DNA from: Chitinophaga sp. sic0106
Lineage (GTDB): Bacteria > Bacteroidota > Bacteroidia > Chitinophagales > Chitinophagaceae
Length of the DNA stretch: 64,000 bases
Reading direction: 5' to 3'
Assembly (NCBI RefSeq): GCF_019219075.1
Contig: NZ_JAHUWJ010000010.1
Span: forward strand, 62,001-126,000
Notes under the pieces: generated by a model
Database searches by the model: none
What the model was told of the DNA's origin: nothing
What the model saw: only the letters and a program-made list of their open reading frames with translations
Shown here: in pieces, positions 53,124 to 61,805 of the stretch
Numbering within the stretch: the stretch's first letter is position 1
Layout of the letters: each line of letters opens with the position of its first letter
Position numbers and translations under genes: made by a program

Positions 53124-53134
53124 TCAAAATAGGT

Positions 53135-54157
53135 TTATTGCATCAGGAACGGATATTTACCCACATGCTTCAGTGCGATGCCGGTACCTCTCACTACTGC
53201 GCGCAGTGGATCGTCGGCAACATGCACAGGCAATTTAATTTTCTGGGCGAGACGTTTATCCAGACCACGCAGCAGCGCACCGCCGCCGGTCAGGTAAAGT
53301 CCTCTGCGGTAAATATCTGATGCCAGCTCAGGAGGCGTTGTTTCCAGCGCTTTCAGGATGGCTTCCTCAATTTTAAAGATAGATTTGTCCAATGCTTCGG
53401 CAATTTCCTGGTAAGATACCATGATCTGCTTAGGAATACCTGTTACCAGGTCACGACCGTTTACCGGGATGTCATCAGGTGGGTTATCCAGCTCTTTCAG
53501 GGCTGACCCGATGTGAATTTTGATTTGCTCAGCGGTTCTTTCACCGATCAGCAGGGAGTGATACCGGCGGAGTGCTTCCATGATATCAGCGGTGAACTCG
53601 TCACCGGCGATACGAATACTCTGGTCACAAACAATACCGGCTAATGCGATAACGGAGATACCAGTGGTACCGCCTCCGATATCGATAATCATGTTACCCA
53701 CAGGCTCTTCTACGTCAATGCCAATACCCAGCGCCGCTGCCATTGGTTCATGAATGAGGTAAACTTCTTTGGCTCCTGCCTGTTCGGCGGAGTCGCGTAC
53801 AGCTCTCTTTTCCACCTCAGTAATACTGGAAGGAATGCAGATCACCATTCGCCAGCTTGGAGCAAACAAAGGTTTCTTAGGGTAAATCATTTTTATCAGT
53901 TCCCTGATCATGCCTTCCGCAGCATTAAAGTCTGCGATAACGCCATCTTTCAGGGGACGTATCGTACGAAGATATTCGTGAGTTTTTTCGTGCATCATCA
54001 TGGCCTTCTTACCAACCGCCACAATTTTGCCGCTAGCCCGTTCTATCGCTACAATGGAAGGCTCGTCCACAACCACTTGGTCATTATGTATTATCAGCGT
54101 GTTAGCTGTACCTAGATCAATCGCGATTTCCTGCGTTAAAAAATTAAAAAATCCCAT
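53135..54157 (-). CDS. mreB: actin-like rod-shape protein MreB
   Basis: 340 aa from the ATG at 54157 (MGFFNFLTQEIAIDLGTANT); a longer frame to 54172 has only five extra codons. Actin-fold ATP-binding motifs: IDLGTANT, the VVDEPSIVAIE segment, IDIGGGTTGISV (phosphate 2) and LTGGGALLRGLD (adenosine). It forms filaments under the inner membrane that guide the elongasome. It is the first gene of the rod-shape operon. Its presence agrees with a rod-shaped or filamentous cell. Confidence 0.97.
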   Translation of the reverse strand: MGFFNFLTQEIAIDLGTANTLIIHNDQVVVDEPSIVAIERASGKIVAVGKKAMMMHEKTHEYLRTIRPLKDGVIADFNAAEGMIRELIKMIYPKKPLFAPSWRMVICIPSSITEVEKRAVRDSAEQAGAKEVYLIHEPMAAALGIGIDVEEPVGNMIIDIGGGTTGISVIALAGIVCDQSIRIAGDEFTADIMEALRRYHSLLIGERTAEQIKIHIGSALKELDNPPDDIPVNGRDLVTGIPKQIMVSYQEIAEALDKSIFKIEEAILKALETTPPELASDIYRRGLYLTGGGALLRGLDKRLAQKIKLPVHVADDPLRAVVRGTGIALKHVGKYPFLMQ

Positions 54158-54169
54158 TGTTGATACGGT

Positions 54170-54202
54170 CAAAAATTAGAATGCAAAAATGAATAATTCC
54201 AA
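54170..54202 (-). promoter_or_regulatory. candidate promoter of the mreB operon
   Basis: On the minus strand TTG (54202-54200), 21 nt, TAATTTTTG (54178-54170): a near match to the TTG/TAnnTTTG consensus with one extra base in the -7 box. The leader would be under 10 nt. The rest of the 406-bp gap to purD holds a tandem hairpin pair at 54478-54558 and otherwise A/T-rich sequence with no convincing gene. Confidence 0.4.
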
Positions 54203-54477
54203 CGAATATACGATGCAAAAAATGGATATTCCTGCAATAATACGGCTAAATATTAAAAAATCTTATTTGTTGTATAAACGGTATAGTAACTGCTCTCTTT
54301 AAGTACCGATCAATCAGACGGATTTTTAATCCCGTTTTAATAACTCCGCTCTAAATTAACGCCTTACCGCTCCGCTTCTCTTGATAAATATAACAGCCCT
54401 CCCTCTACTGCCCCCGATTATTTTGCCGGAGAGTAGCGCCGCCTGAGGGGCCTGTTCTCCTGACCTTTACGATGGCT

Positions 54478-54558
54478 CCCGGAATACAGGGACCACATTC
54501 GGTCGTCCCTGTATTCCGGGTCAGGTCTGTTGCCTAAGGCAACAGACCTGACCCGGAA
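54478..54558. repeat. tandem hairpin pair downstream of purD
   Basis: Hairpin 1: 54478-54520, 20-bp arms with two mismatches, loop TTC. Hairpin 2: 54514-54558, perfect 21-bp arms, tip GCC-TAA-GGC. The centres are 37 bp apart and the arms overlap by 7 nt (54514-54520). It lies 5 bp after the purD stop codon on the minus strand. Confidence 0.9.
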
Positions 54559-54563
54559 CCTAT

Positions 54564-55841
54564 TTAAATGAATTCATATCCAATATCTCTACGGAAAGTC
54601 TTCCCGTCAAACTCAATCTGATTGGCCGTTTGAACGGAATAACCCAGGGCCAGTGAAAGACTGCTGGCCAGTGAAGTAATACTCAGTACACGACCGCCGT
54701 TAGTCAGTACCTTATCCCCATCCTGTTTAGTGCCTGCATGAAATACGATCTGATCTTTGGTTGGCGCCGGAATACCTGAAATTACCTTGTTCTTCTCATA
54801 AGCCTCAGGATATCCTTTGGACACCAGCATAACGGTAGCGGCTGCACGCTGATCGGTAAAGATCTGCTGCGATGCCAGTGTACCCTCATTTACTGCAACA
54901 AACAGTTCCAGCAAATCGTTCTGTAACCGTGGCATCACCACCTCCGTTTCCGGATCACCCATACGACAGTTATATTCTATCACGAAAGGCTCTCCTGCTA
55001 CATTAATCAGGCCAAAAAACACAAAACCTTTGTAAATTATTTTTTCTTTTGATAACCCTTCAATCGTTGGGCGGATCACCTGATCCTCCACCAGCTTCAT
55101 GAAAGCTGCATCTGCAAACGGCACGGGAGATACAGCCCCCATACCACCTGTGTTCAGGCCCTTATCGCCTTCACCAATGCGTTTGTAGTCCTTCGCCTCA
55201 GGTAGGATTTTATACGTATGCCCGTCAGTAATAGCGAATACGGACAGCTCTATGCCCGACAGAAACTGCTCAATCACCACCGTTTTGCTCGCATCACCAA
55301 ACTTGGCAGCCTTGATCATCTGGGTAAACTCTTCTACCGCCTCCTCATGGTCGGAGGTGATCACCACACCTTTACCGGCAGCCAAACCATCGGCTTTCAG
55401 CACGATTGGTAAGGAATGCTGCTTAATGTAGGCGACTCCTTCCTCGTAAGACTCCTCATTAAACTCCCTGTAGGCGGCTGTAGGAATGTTTTGGCGCTCC
55501 ATGAACAGCTTGGCAAACGCCTTGCTGCCCTCCAGCTGAGCCCCTGTTTTGGAAGGTCCCATCACCGGAATATGCTGCAAGGCCTCTTCCTGGCCGAAAT
55601 AATCGTAAATACCGTTTACCAGCGCCTCCTCAGATCCAGGTACCACCAGGGTGATCTCCTGCTCCAGGCAGAAGGCCTTTATCTTCTCAAACTCGCTTAC
55701 ACCCATGTTCACATTGGTACCGCACTCAGCCGTACCGGCGTTTCCCGGTGCTATAAACAGTTTTCCACAAAGCGGACTTTGCGACATTTTCAGGGCCAGT
55801 GCATGTTCCCGACCACCACTTCCTAATAAAAGTATGTTCAT
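54564..55841 (-). CDS. purD: phosphoribosylamine-glycine ligase
   Basis: 425 aa, normal length. ATP-grasp enzyme with the N-terminal LLLGSGGREHALA motif, SLPIVLKADGLAAGKGVVI in the grasp domain and EYNCRMGDPETEVVMPRL for metal and ATP binding. It joins glycine to phosphoribosylamine in purine synthesis. It stands alone, with no other pur gene beside it, and is divergent from the POT transporter gene (163-bp gap). Confidence 0.97.
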   Translation of the reverse strand: MNILLLGSGGREHALALKMSQSPLCGKLFIAPGNAGTAECGTNVNMGVSEFEKIKAFCLEQEITLVVPGSEEALVNGIYDYFGQEEALQHIPVMGPSKTGAQLEGSKAFAKLFMERQNIPTAAYREFNEESYEEGVAYIKQHSLPIVLKADGLAAGKGVVITSDHEEAVEEFTQMIKAAKFGDASKTVVIEQFLSGIELSVFAITDGHTYKILPEAKDYKRIGEGDKGLNTGGMGAVSPVPFADAAFMKLVEDQVIRPTIEGLSKEKIIYKGFVFFGLINVAGEPFVIEYNCRMGDPETEVVMPRLQNDLLELFVAVNEGTLASQQIFTDQRAAATVMLVSKGYPEAYEKNKVISGIPAPTKDQIVFHAGTKQDGDKVLTNGGRVLSITSLASSLSLALGYSVQTANQIEFDGKTFRRDIGYEFI

Positions 55842-56004
55842 AATGAATTAAAACAGATGCGAAAGAAAATGCAAAGTAAGATCAAAAAAACCTCAAAATT
55901 TGCCTTTTATAGCATTTTTTTACCCGAATTCCCGATTTTCTTTAACTTGCTCGTGTTAAAGCTTAACAGAACCTTAAAACAATCGACAACAAAACTAACC
56001 ATTT

Positions 56005-57729
56005 ATGATGCAAACTGCTGTTGCACAAGGACCTGAGACTGCCTCGCAAAAAGGGCATCCAAAGGGCCTCTCAGTGCTTTTTGCCACGGAAATGTGGGAA
56101 AGGTTTAACTTTTATGGTATGAGGGCATTATTGACCCTCTTCCTGGTAAACGCACTGGCTTATTCCGAAGCTGATTCCTCATACGTTTATGGAGGCTTTT
56201 TAGGTCTCTGCTATCTTACACCAATGCTGGGAGGGTACATTTCTGACCGGTATCTCGGTAACAGAGCCTGTATTATCATAGGCGGCGCCGTAATGGGCAT
56301 CGGTCAATTACTAATGGTGGTCAGCGCTACTTTGTATGCCACTAATCTTCAGCTGGCCAATACGATAGTACTGGTGGCCTTGCTTGTAATCATTTTTGGA
56401 AATGGGTTCTTTAAACCCAATATATCCTCAATGGTTGGTAGCCTGTACCCAAAAGGAGATAACCGCCTGGATGCAGGTTTTACCATCTTCTATATGGGTA
56501 TTAACGTAGGCGCATTCCTGGGTATGTCCATCTGTCCTTTCCTGGGTGACGTAAAAGTTGATGGTGTAAGGATGGTTACTGCATTCAAATGGGGTTTCCT
56601 TGCTGCCAGCATCGCAATGTTCCTTGGAACAATCCTGTTTGCCATTTTAAAAGACAAATATGTAGTGACACCGGACGGCCAACCAATCGGTGCCAAGCCA
56701 GATTTCAGCAAAAAAGGGAACAATCCATCAGGTGAAGCGGAAAAAGCAAAATTCACTACCAGCGCATTGCTGGGTGTTTCCGTTCTGGCAGTCATTCTGT
56801 TCTTCGCTATTCACTACCTGTCGGTTGACTCCACTGTAGCGGTACAAAACCCTATCAAAACATGGTTATATCCATTCATCTATGCAATAGGTGTGAGCCT
56901 CGCTGTTTTGATACTCACGGATAAATCTATTACTAAAATCGAAAGGCAACGTATAATCGTACTCTATTGCGTGGCCTTCTTCGTGATATTCTTCTGGGCA
57001 TGTTTTGAACAAGCTGGTTCTTCTCTGACTTTCATTGCAGACTACCAGACTGACCGCCATTTCCTTGGATTTGATCTTCCTCCAAGCTTCATTCAGAACG
57101 CTAACTCAATATTTATCATTGTTTTTGCGATTCCAATGAGTATAATGTGGATCAAGTTACAGAAGCGGGGCCTGGAACCTATTTCACCGGTTAAACAATC
57201 ATTGGGCCTCGCACTCCTGGCAATCGGATTCCTGATTATTGCCTTCCAGATGAAAAGCCTTGGCCCTAATGAAAAACTGGGTGTTAGCTGGTTAATTATT
57301 ATGTACCTCTTCCATACAATTGGCGAACTTTGCCTATCTCCGATCGGACTGTCCCTGGTTTCTAAACTTGCGCCAACAAGATTCTCCTCTTTACTGATGG
57401 GTGTATGGTTCCTAGCCAATGCGGCTGGTTACGCATTAGCAGGTACACTGGGTGCATTACTCCCTCCAACCATGGATAAATATCAACTGGCTGATAAAAA
57501 CGGTATTGATTTAAAAGGCATTATGGATGGTACAATTACCGCTACTGCACAACAGCTTGATAAAATTAAAGAACTGAAGTTGCCACTGGAATACCCAACC
57601 TTCGCCGGGTTTACCATTCACAACCTCTTTGAATTCTTTATGGTATTCGTGATACTACCAGGTGCCGCAGCAGTACTACTGTTCCTCATCTCTCCATTCC
57701 TGAAAAAATGGATGCACGGTGTTAAATAA
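56005..57729 (+). CDS. POT/PTR family proton-coupled peptide transporter
   Basis: 574 aa, about 14 membrane helices. POT signatures: ATEMWERFNFYGMRALLTLF (the ExxERFxYY type motif) and FYMGINVGAFLGM. It imports di- and tripeptides with protons across the inner membrane. The next gene is an OPT oligopeptide transporter, so the region serves peptide uptake. Two adjacent ATGs could both start it (56005, 56008). It has its own terminator, followed by a tandem hairpin pair. Confidence 0.95.
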   Translation: MMQTAVAQGPETASQKGHPKGLSVLFATEMWERFNFYGMRALLTLFLVNALAYSEADSSYVYGGFLGLCYLTPMLGGYISDRYLGNRACIIIGGAVMGIGQLLMVVSATLYATNLQLANTIVLVALLVIIFGNGFFKPNISSMVGSLYPKGDNRLDAGFTIFYMGINVGAFLGMSICPFLGDVKVDGVRMVTAFKWGFLAASIAMFLGTILFAILKDKYVVTPDGQPIGAKPDFSKKGNNPSGEAEKAKFTTSALLGVSVLAVILFFAIHYLSVDSTVAVQNPIKTWLYPFIYAIGVSLAVLILTDKSITKIERQRIIVLYCVAFFVIFFWACFEQAGSSLTFIADYQTDRHFLGFDLPPSFIQNANSIFIIVFAIPMSIMWIKLQKRGLEPISPVKQSLGLALLAIGFLIIAFQMKSLGPNEKLGVSWLIIMYLFHTIGELCLSPIGLSLVSKLAPTRFSSLLMGVWFLANAAGYALAGTLGALLPPTMDKYQLADKNGIDLKGIMDGTITATAQQLDKIKELKLPLEYPTFAGFTIHNLFEFFMVFVILPGAAAVLLFLISPFLKKWMHGVK

Positions 57730-57745
57730 CGCTATCACTAAATAG

Positions 57746-57780
57746 CTAAAAAGCCTCGCACAGCGAGGCTTTTTAGTTTT
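57746..57780 (+). terminator. intrinsic terminator after the POT transporter
   Basis: Perfect 14-bp stem (57746-57759 with 57763-57776), loop ACA, A/T-rich ends. Confidence 0.9.
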
Positions 57781-57785
57781 CCGGA

Positions 57786-57859
57786 ATTCCGTTTTCCCGT
57801 CCGCCAAAGGCGGACGGGAAAACGGAATCGGATGGAACCGAAGGTCCCATCCGATTCCG
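57786..57859. repeat. tandem hairpin pair between the POT and OPT genes
   Basis: Hairpin 1: 57786-57828, perfect 20-bp arms, tip GCC-AAA-GGC. Hairpin 2: 57823-57859, 17-bp arms with one mismatch, tip ACC-GAA-GGT. The centres are 34 bp apart and the arms overlap by 6 nt (57823-57828). It follows a normal terminator and ends 13 bp before a -7 box. Confidence 0.9.
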
Positions 57860-57872
57860 CGTGAGGAAATAT

Positions 57873-57880
57873 TATATTTG
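57873..57880 (+). promoter_or_regulatory. -7 element of the OPT transporter gene
   Basis: TATATTTG, an exact TAnnTTTG match 23 bp before the ATG. The -33 region falls in the arm of the preceding hairpin and has no TTG. Confidence 0.45.
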
Positions 57881-57903
57881 CCCATACTCATACACAAACC
57901 TTT

Positions 57904-59943
57904 ATGTCCGATAACCAATTCAAGCCCTTTGTTCCAGCTACCACCCGGATGAAGGAATTCACCTTCAAATCCATCATCCTGGGATGTATCTTCGGTATCA
58001 TCTTCGGTGCCGCCACGGTATACCTCGCACTGAAAGCAGGTCTTACCGTTTCCGCCTCCATCCCTATCGCTGTAATTGCGATTACCCTTGGCCGTAAGTT
58101 CTTCAAAACCACCATTCTCGAAAATAATATCATTCAAACCACCGGCTCCGCAGGAGAATCCATCGCAGCCGGCGTGGTGTTCACCCTCCCTGCCTTCCTG
58201 TTCCTCAGCGACGGCGCCGGGGCACAGTTCTTCAACTATATCACCATCCTTACCCTCGCTATCATTGGCGGGGTGCTGGGCACACTCATGATGATCCCCC
58301 TGCGACGTTCGCTCATCGTAAAAGAACATGGCACCCTTCCTTATCCGGAAGGTACCGCCTGTGCAGATGTACTCATCGCTGGTGAAAAAGGCGGCGACTT
58401 CGCCAAAACAGCTTTCTGGGGACTCGGCTTCGCCACCATTTATGCTTTCCTGCAAAAGGTCCTGCATGTCATCGCCGAAACACCGGGATACATGACCAAA
58501 CAGGCCAATAAATTCTTACCCTCAGCTAATCTTAGCGCAGATATTACCCCGGAGTATATGGGTGTGGGTTATATCATCGGTCCACGCATTTCAGGCGTAC
58601 TGGTTGCCGGTGGCGTACTCTCCTGGCTGGCACTCATCCCTTTATTGGCATCCCTGCTGCCGGGTGATACGATTGCCACGCAACTCATTAAACTCGGCTA
58701 CCTGGCCAACCTGGACACACCCGGCGGACAAGGTAACTGGGACCCCGCCACCCATACTTTTACAGATTATGCTTCCGCGATTTATTACGCCTATATACGC
58801 CAGATTGCTGCCGGCGCCGTTGCCGCCGGTGGTTTCATCACCCTGGCAAGAACAATCCCTACCATCATATCCACCTTCAAAGGCAGCCTCGGCGCAGTGA
58901 AGGACTCCACTGAAAAACAATCCGGCGCGGTTCCAAGAACTGAAAAAGACCTCAGCCTGAAAGTGGTGATCTTCGGTAGCCTCGCACTGGTAGTGCTCAT
59001 GGCTGTCCTCCCACAGCTGCCAGGTGGCTCCGTAGGACAAAAACTGCTGGTAGGCGCACTCGTGGTATTTTTCGGGGCTTTCTTTGTGACCGTTTCAAGC
59101 CGCATCGTAGGCCTGATCGGCTCTTCCAATAATCCTATTTCAGGCATGACTATCGCCACACTGATGGGCACCTGCCTGGTGTTTATCGCTGTTGGCTGGA
59201 CAGGTAAAATATATGAACCCATGGCCCTCGTAGTGGGTAGCATGATCTGCATTGCCGCCGCCAATGCCGGCGGTACCAGCCAGGACCTGAAATCAGGCTA
59301 TATCGTAGGCGCCACACCTATGAACCAACAAATAGCACTGTTCATCGGCGCCATTGTTTCTTCTATCGTGATCGGACTTACCGTGAAATTCCTCGATCGA
59401 CCTACGGCCGACATGATCGCCCACGGCGTAAAGGATCACGCCATCGGAAGTTTATACTACCCTGCCCCGCAAGGCACCTTGCTGGCCACCCTCGATATCG
59501 GTATCCTTTCAGGTAATCTCGACTGGCAGTTTGTACTGGTAGGTGCTTTGCTAGCCGTTACCATCGAGCTGTGTGGCGTAAACGCGCTGTCATTTGCAGT
59601 GGGAGCTTACCTGCCACTGTCCACCACAACGCCTATTGTTGTAGGAGGTGCTATCAGAGGTCTGGTGGACTACCGTAAGAAAAAAGCCAACATTCACACC
59701 ACTGCCGAAGAAGAAGAGCTCGGAAAAGGCAACCTCTTCGCCACCGGATTGGTAGCCGGAGGCGCCGTAGCAGGGGTGATCATCGCCATCCTGGCAGGGT
59801 TCGACTCCACAGCAGCCGGACTGGCTAAATTAAATATGCAGGCATCTTTCCTTGGTGTATTGGGTCAGGGAGGTTATTACATACTTGGAACAGCATTCTT
59901 TGCGTTTATGGGTTGGTATCTCTATCGCGTTGCGAGAAAATAA
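57904..59943 (+). CDS. OPT family oligopeptide transporter
   Basis: 679 aa, about 15 membrane helices. OPT features: FGAATVYLALKAGLTVSASI near the N-terminus, SAGESIAAGVVFTLPAFLFL, the PYPEGTACADVL loop and NAGGTSQDLKSGYIVGATP. It imports oligopeptides or metal chelates with protons across the inner membrane. The POT gene upstream suggests a peptide role. The gene after it (53 bp) encodes an unrelated lipoprotein. Confidence 0.95.
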   Translation: MSDNQFKPFVPATTRMKEFTFKSIILGCIFGIIFGAATVYLALKAGLTVSASIPIAVIAITLGRKFFKTTILENNIIQTTGSAGESIAAGVVFTLPAFLFLSDGAGAQFFNYITILTLAIIGGVLGTLMMIPLRRSLIVKEHGTLPYPEGTACADVLIAGEKGGDFAKTAFWGLGFATIYAFLQKVLHVIAETPGYMTKQANKFLPSANLSADITPEYMGVGYIIGPRISGVLVAGGVLSWLALIPLLASLLPGDTIATQLIKLGYLANLDTPGGQGNWDPATHTFTDYASAIYYAYIRQIAAGAVAAGGFITLARTIPTIISTFKGSLGAVKDSTEKQSGAVPRTEKDLSLKVVIFGSLALVVLMAVLPQLPGGSVGQKLLVGALVVFFGAFFVTVSSRIVGLIGSSNNPISGMTIATLMGTCLVFIAVGWTGKIYEPMALVVGSMICIAAANAGGTSQDLKSGYIVGATPMNQQIALFIGAIVSSIVIGLTVKFLDRPTADMIAHGVKDHAIGSLYYPAPQGTLLATLDIGILSGNLDWQFVLVGALLAVTIELCGVNALSFAVGAYLPLSTTTPIVVGGAIRGLVDYRKKKANIHTTAEEEELGKGNLFATGLVAGGAVAGVIIAILAGFDSTAAGLAKLNMQASFLGVLGQGGYYILGTAFFAFMGWYLYRVARK

Positions 59944-59996
59944 TTTCTGCCTGAAAAAATAATATCTTAATTTTAACTGATATATCACTATCTCCT

Positions 59997-60518
59997 ATGA
60001 GAATATACTTATCTGCTATACTAGGTGCTGTGCTGTTTTTCAGCGTATCATGCGAAAAATCGGACACAAAAACCGATGCCGACGACAGGAAGTTTATTTC
60101 CATGAAACTGGATAATAAGATCTACCTGTCAGAAAATCCAAAGGCTACCGCGTACCTGCCTAAACTGGACGATTCCAACCCGGATAACGACTATCCGATC
60201 ATGGAAATCACAGGTACTACCTACACCGGCGATTATATCACGTTTAAACTGGCCGTTCCTGAACTGCCTTTTCATCCGGGTGCCTACTATTCATCCGAAA
60301 CCGGAAACAGTATGAACATCTACCTGCCAAGCTCTAATGGAGAAACGCTGAATACTGGTACCAGCACAGGCTTTGTGATCAATATTTCCAGGATCACGAG
60401 CCAGTTTGTAGAAGGTACGTTCAGTGGTAGTTTGCAGGATGTGAGCGGAAGCAGCACCAGCCGGGTAGTGAGAGATGGCACCTTCCGTGCCGTCCTGAAA
60501 TACCAGGAAGCGCAATAA
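59997..60518 (+). CDS. small lipoprotein of unknown function
   Basis: 173 aa. The lipobox SVSC places the acylated Cys at residue 19. The mature part begins with an Asp/Lys-rich tether and then forms alternating beta strands (FISMKLDNKIYL, IMEITGTTYTGDYITFKLAV, VEGTFSGSLQDVSG), like the compact DUF6252-type lipoproteins of Bacteroidota, although I cannot confirm that family. It may share a transcript with the OPT transporter. A strong bidirectional terminator follows. Confidence 0.78.
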   Translation: MRIYLSAILGAVLFFSVSCEKSDTKTDADDRKFISMKLDNKIYLSENPKATAYLPKLDDSNPDNDYPIMEITGTTYTGDYITFKLAVPELPFHPGAYYSSETGNSMNIYLPSSNGETLNTGTSTGFVINISRITSQFVEGTFSGSLQDVSGSSTSRVVRDGTFRAVLKYQEAQ

Positions 60519-60541
60519 TTAACTTTCTAAATGCTGCCATA

Positions 60542-60578
60542 AAAAAAATAACTCCGGGATAGCCGGAGTTATTTTTTT
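60542..60578. terminator. bidirectional terminator between the lipoprotein and DUF1501 genes
   Basis: 16-bp stem centred on 60560 (core AACTCCGG/CCGGAGTT, loop GATAG) flanked by A7 and T7 runs, so it acts on both convergent genes. It overlaps the last bases of the DUF1501 stop codon. Confidence 0.92.
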
Positions 60579-61779
60579 ATACAAAGTTCAGATGATCATA
60601 TTTCGCCTTCAGGATATCCGCATCATCAGCGCCTAACCAGTTACCTAACAGTGTTGCATACACGCTCTTGAAATCTACCTTATACTGTAAATCCCCATCT
60701 TTAAGGTGCATCAGGTCAGGCCCTTCGTTCAGCACACCTTTCTCTTTCAAGCCTCCACCAATAAGGAACATGTTGTTTGCCGTACCATGATCAGTGCCAC
60801 CACTGGCATTCTGACTCACGCGGCGCCCAAACTCCGAAAACGTCATCACCACCACATCCTGGAAACGGTTGTTCTTTTTAAGATCACCGGTAAATACGGT
60901 CAGCGCATCGCTCAACTGCTGAAAAAGCCGCTCCTGTTGCGCCTGCTGATTGATATGCGTATCAAAGCTGCCGTGCGACACATAATATACTTTCGTATTG
61001 ATGTCCGACATGATCAGGTTGGCGATCGTACGCATGTTCTTACCTAATTCGGTATTAGGATAGGCTTCTTTTGACTGATACGTTTTGATCTGCTGTTGGA
61101 TATAGGCGGCAGAAGAAATCGTTTCTCCCATGGTTTTATAGAGGTAATCTACGTTTTGGTGTTCCTCGTCGTGCGCCTGTTGCTTCAGCAGATCCTTGAA
61201 GAAGGGATTGTTGCTGGTGCCATACAGCCGTGTAGGATCGGTCAATGCAAGGCCTTTGGAGCTTTCCCCTTTCAGGGCCAGACTCAGCGTATCATCAATT
61301 TCCAGCGCCTGCGTAGGCTTATCGCAGCCTTTGCACTGGGCATCGAGGTAGCGGCCTATCCAGCCGTTGGTCCAGTAGTCGGACGACTGGCTGGCCGTAT
61401 GCCAGATGTCCATGGAGCGGAAGTGTGAGCGGTCAGGATTGGGGTAGCCCACATTATTCAGCACGCCCATGGCGCCTTCGTCGTAGAGTGCTTTCAGTCC
61501 GGTGAGACTGGGATGTATCCCCAGTTCATCTGTGAGCGACAGCGCTTTTTCTCTTTTAATGCCGAGGCTGGGTCTTTCCTTGTAATAGATATCGTTACGG
61601 TAGGGGATAATGGTGTTTAGTCCATCGTTGCCGCCGGATAGCTGTACAATCACCAGTACCTTATTACCGGGGGGCACCAGTTCCCCCCGTTCGAGCGCTT
61701 TCAGGAACTTGGGCATCATCATCGCTGCGGAAGCGAGGGAGCCTACTTGTAAAAAACGTCTGCGATTGATTATATGCAT
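60577..61779 (-). CDS. DUF1501 protein with twin-arginine signal
   Basis: 400 aa. A Tat-type signal NRRRFLQVGSLASAA is present at residues 5-19, so the protein is exported folded. The LSGGNDGLNTIIPYRNDIYY segment and the sulfatase/alkaline-phosphatase-like layout with SHGSFDTH and TFSEFGRRVSQNASGGTDHG match DUF1501. The gene follows a DUF1800 gene (26 bp upstream in transcription order), the classical pair. Function is unknown; metal-dependent hydrolase activity has been suggested from the fold. Confidence 0.92.
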   Translation of the reverse strand: MHIINRRRFLQVGSLASAAMMMPKFLKALERGELVPPGNKVLVIVQLSGGNDGLNTIIPYRNDIYYKERPSLGIKREKALSLTDELGIHPSLTGLKALYDEGAMGVLNNVGYPNPDRSHFRSMDIWHTASQSSDYWTNGWIGRYLDAQCKGCDKPTQALEIDDTLSLALKGESSKGLALTDPTRLYGTSNNPFFKDLLKQQAHDEEHQNVDYLYKTMGETISSAAYIQQQIKTYQSKEAYPNTELGKNMRTIANLIMSDINTKVYYVSHGSFDTHINQQAQQERLFQQLSDALTVFTGDLKKNNRFQDVVVMTFSEFGRRVSQNASGGTDHGTANNMFLIGGGLKEKGVLNEGPDLMHLKDGDLQYKVDFKSVYATLLGNWLGADDADILKAKYDHLNFV

Positions 61780-61805
61780 AATAATTTTTTTAGGGAGATG
61801 AAAGT

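Noticed and set aside
54189..54302. Possible 37-codon ORF on the + strand in the gap upstream of mreB
   Set aside because: Very short, A/T-rich, no ribosome-binding or promoter signal, and no similarity seen; it overlaps the candidate mreB promoter.
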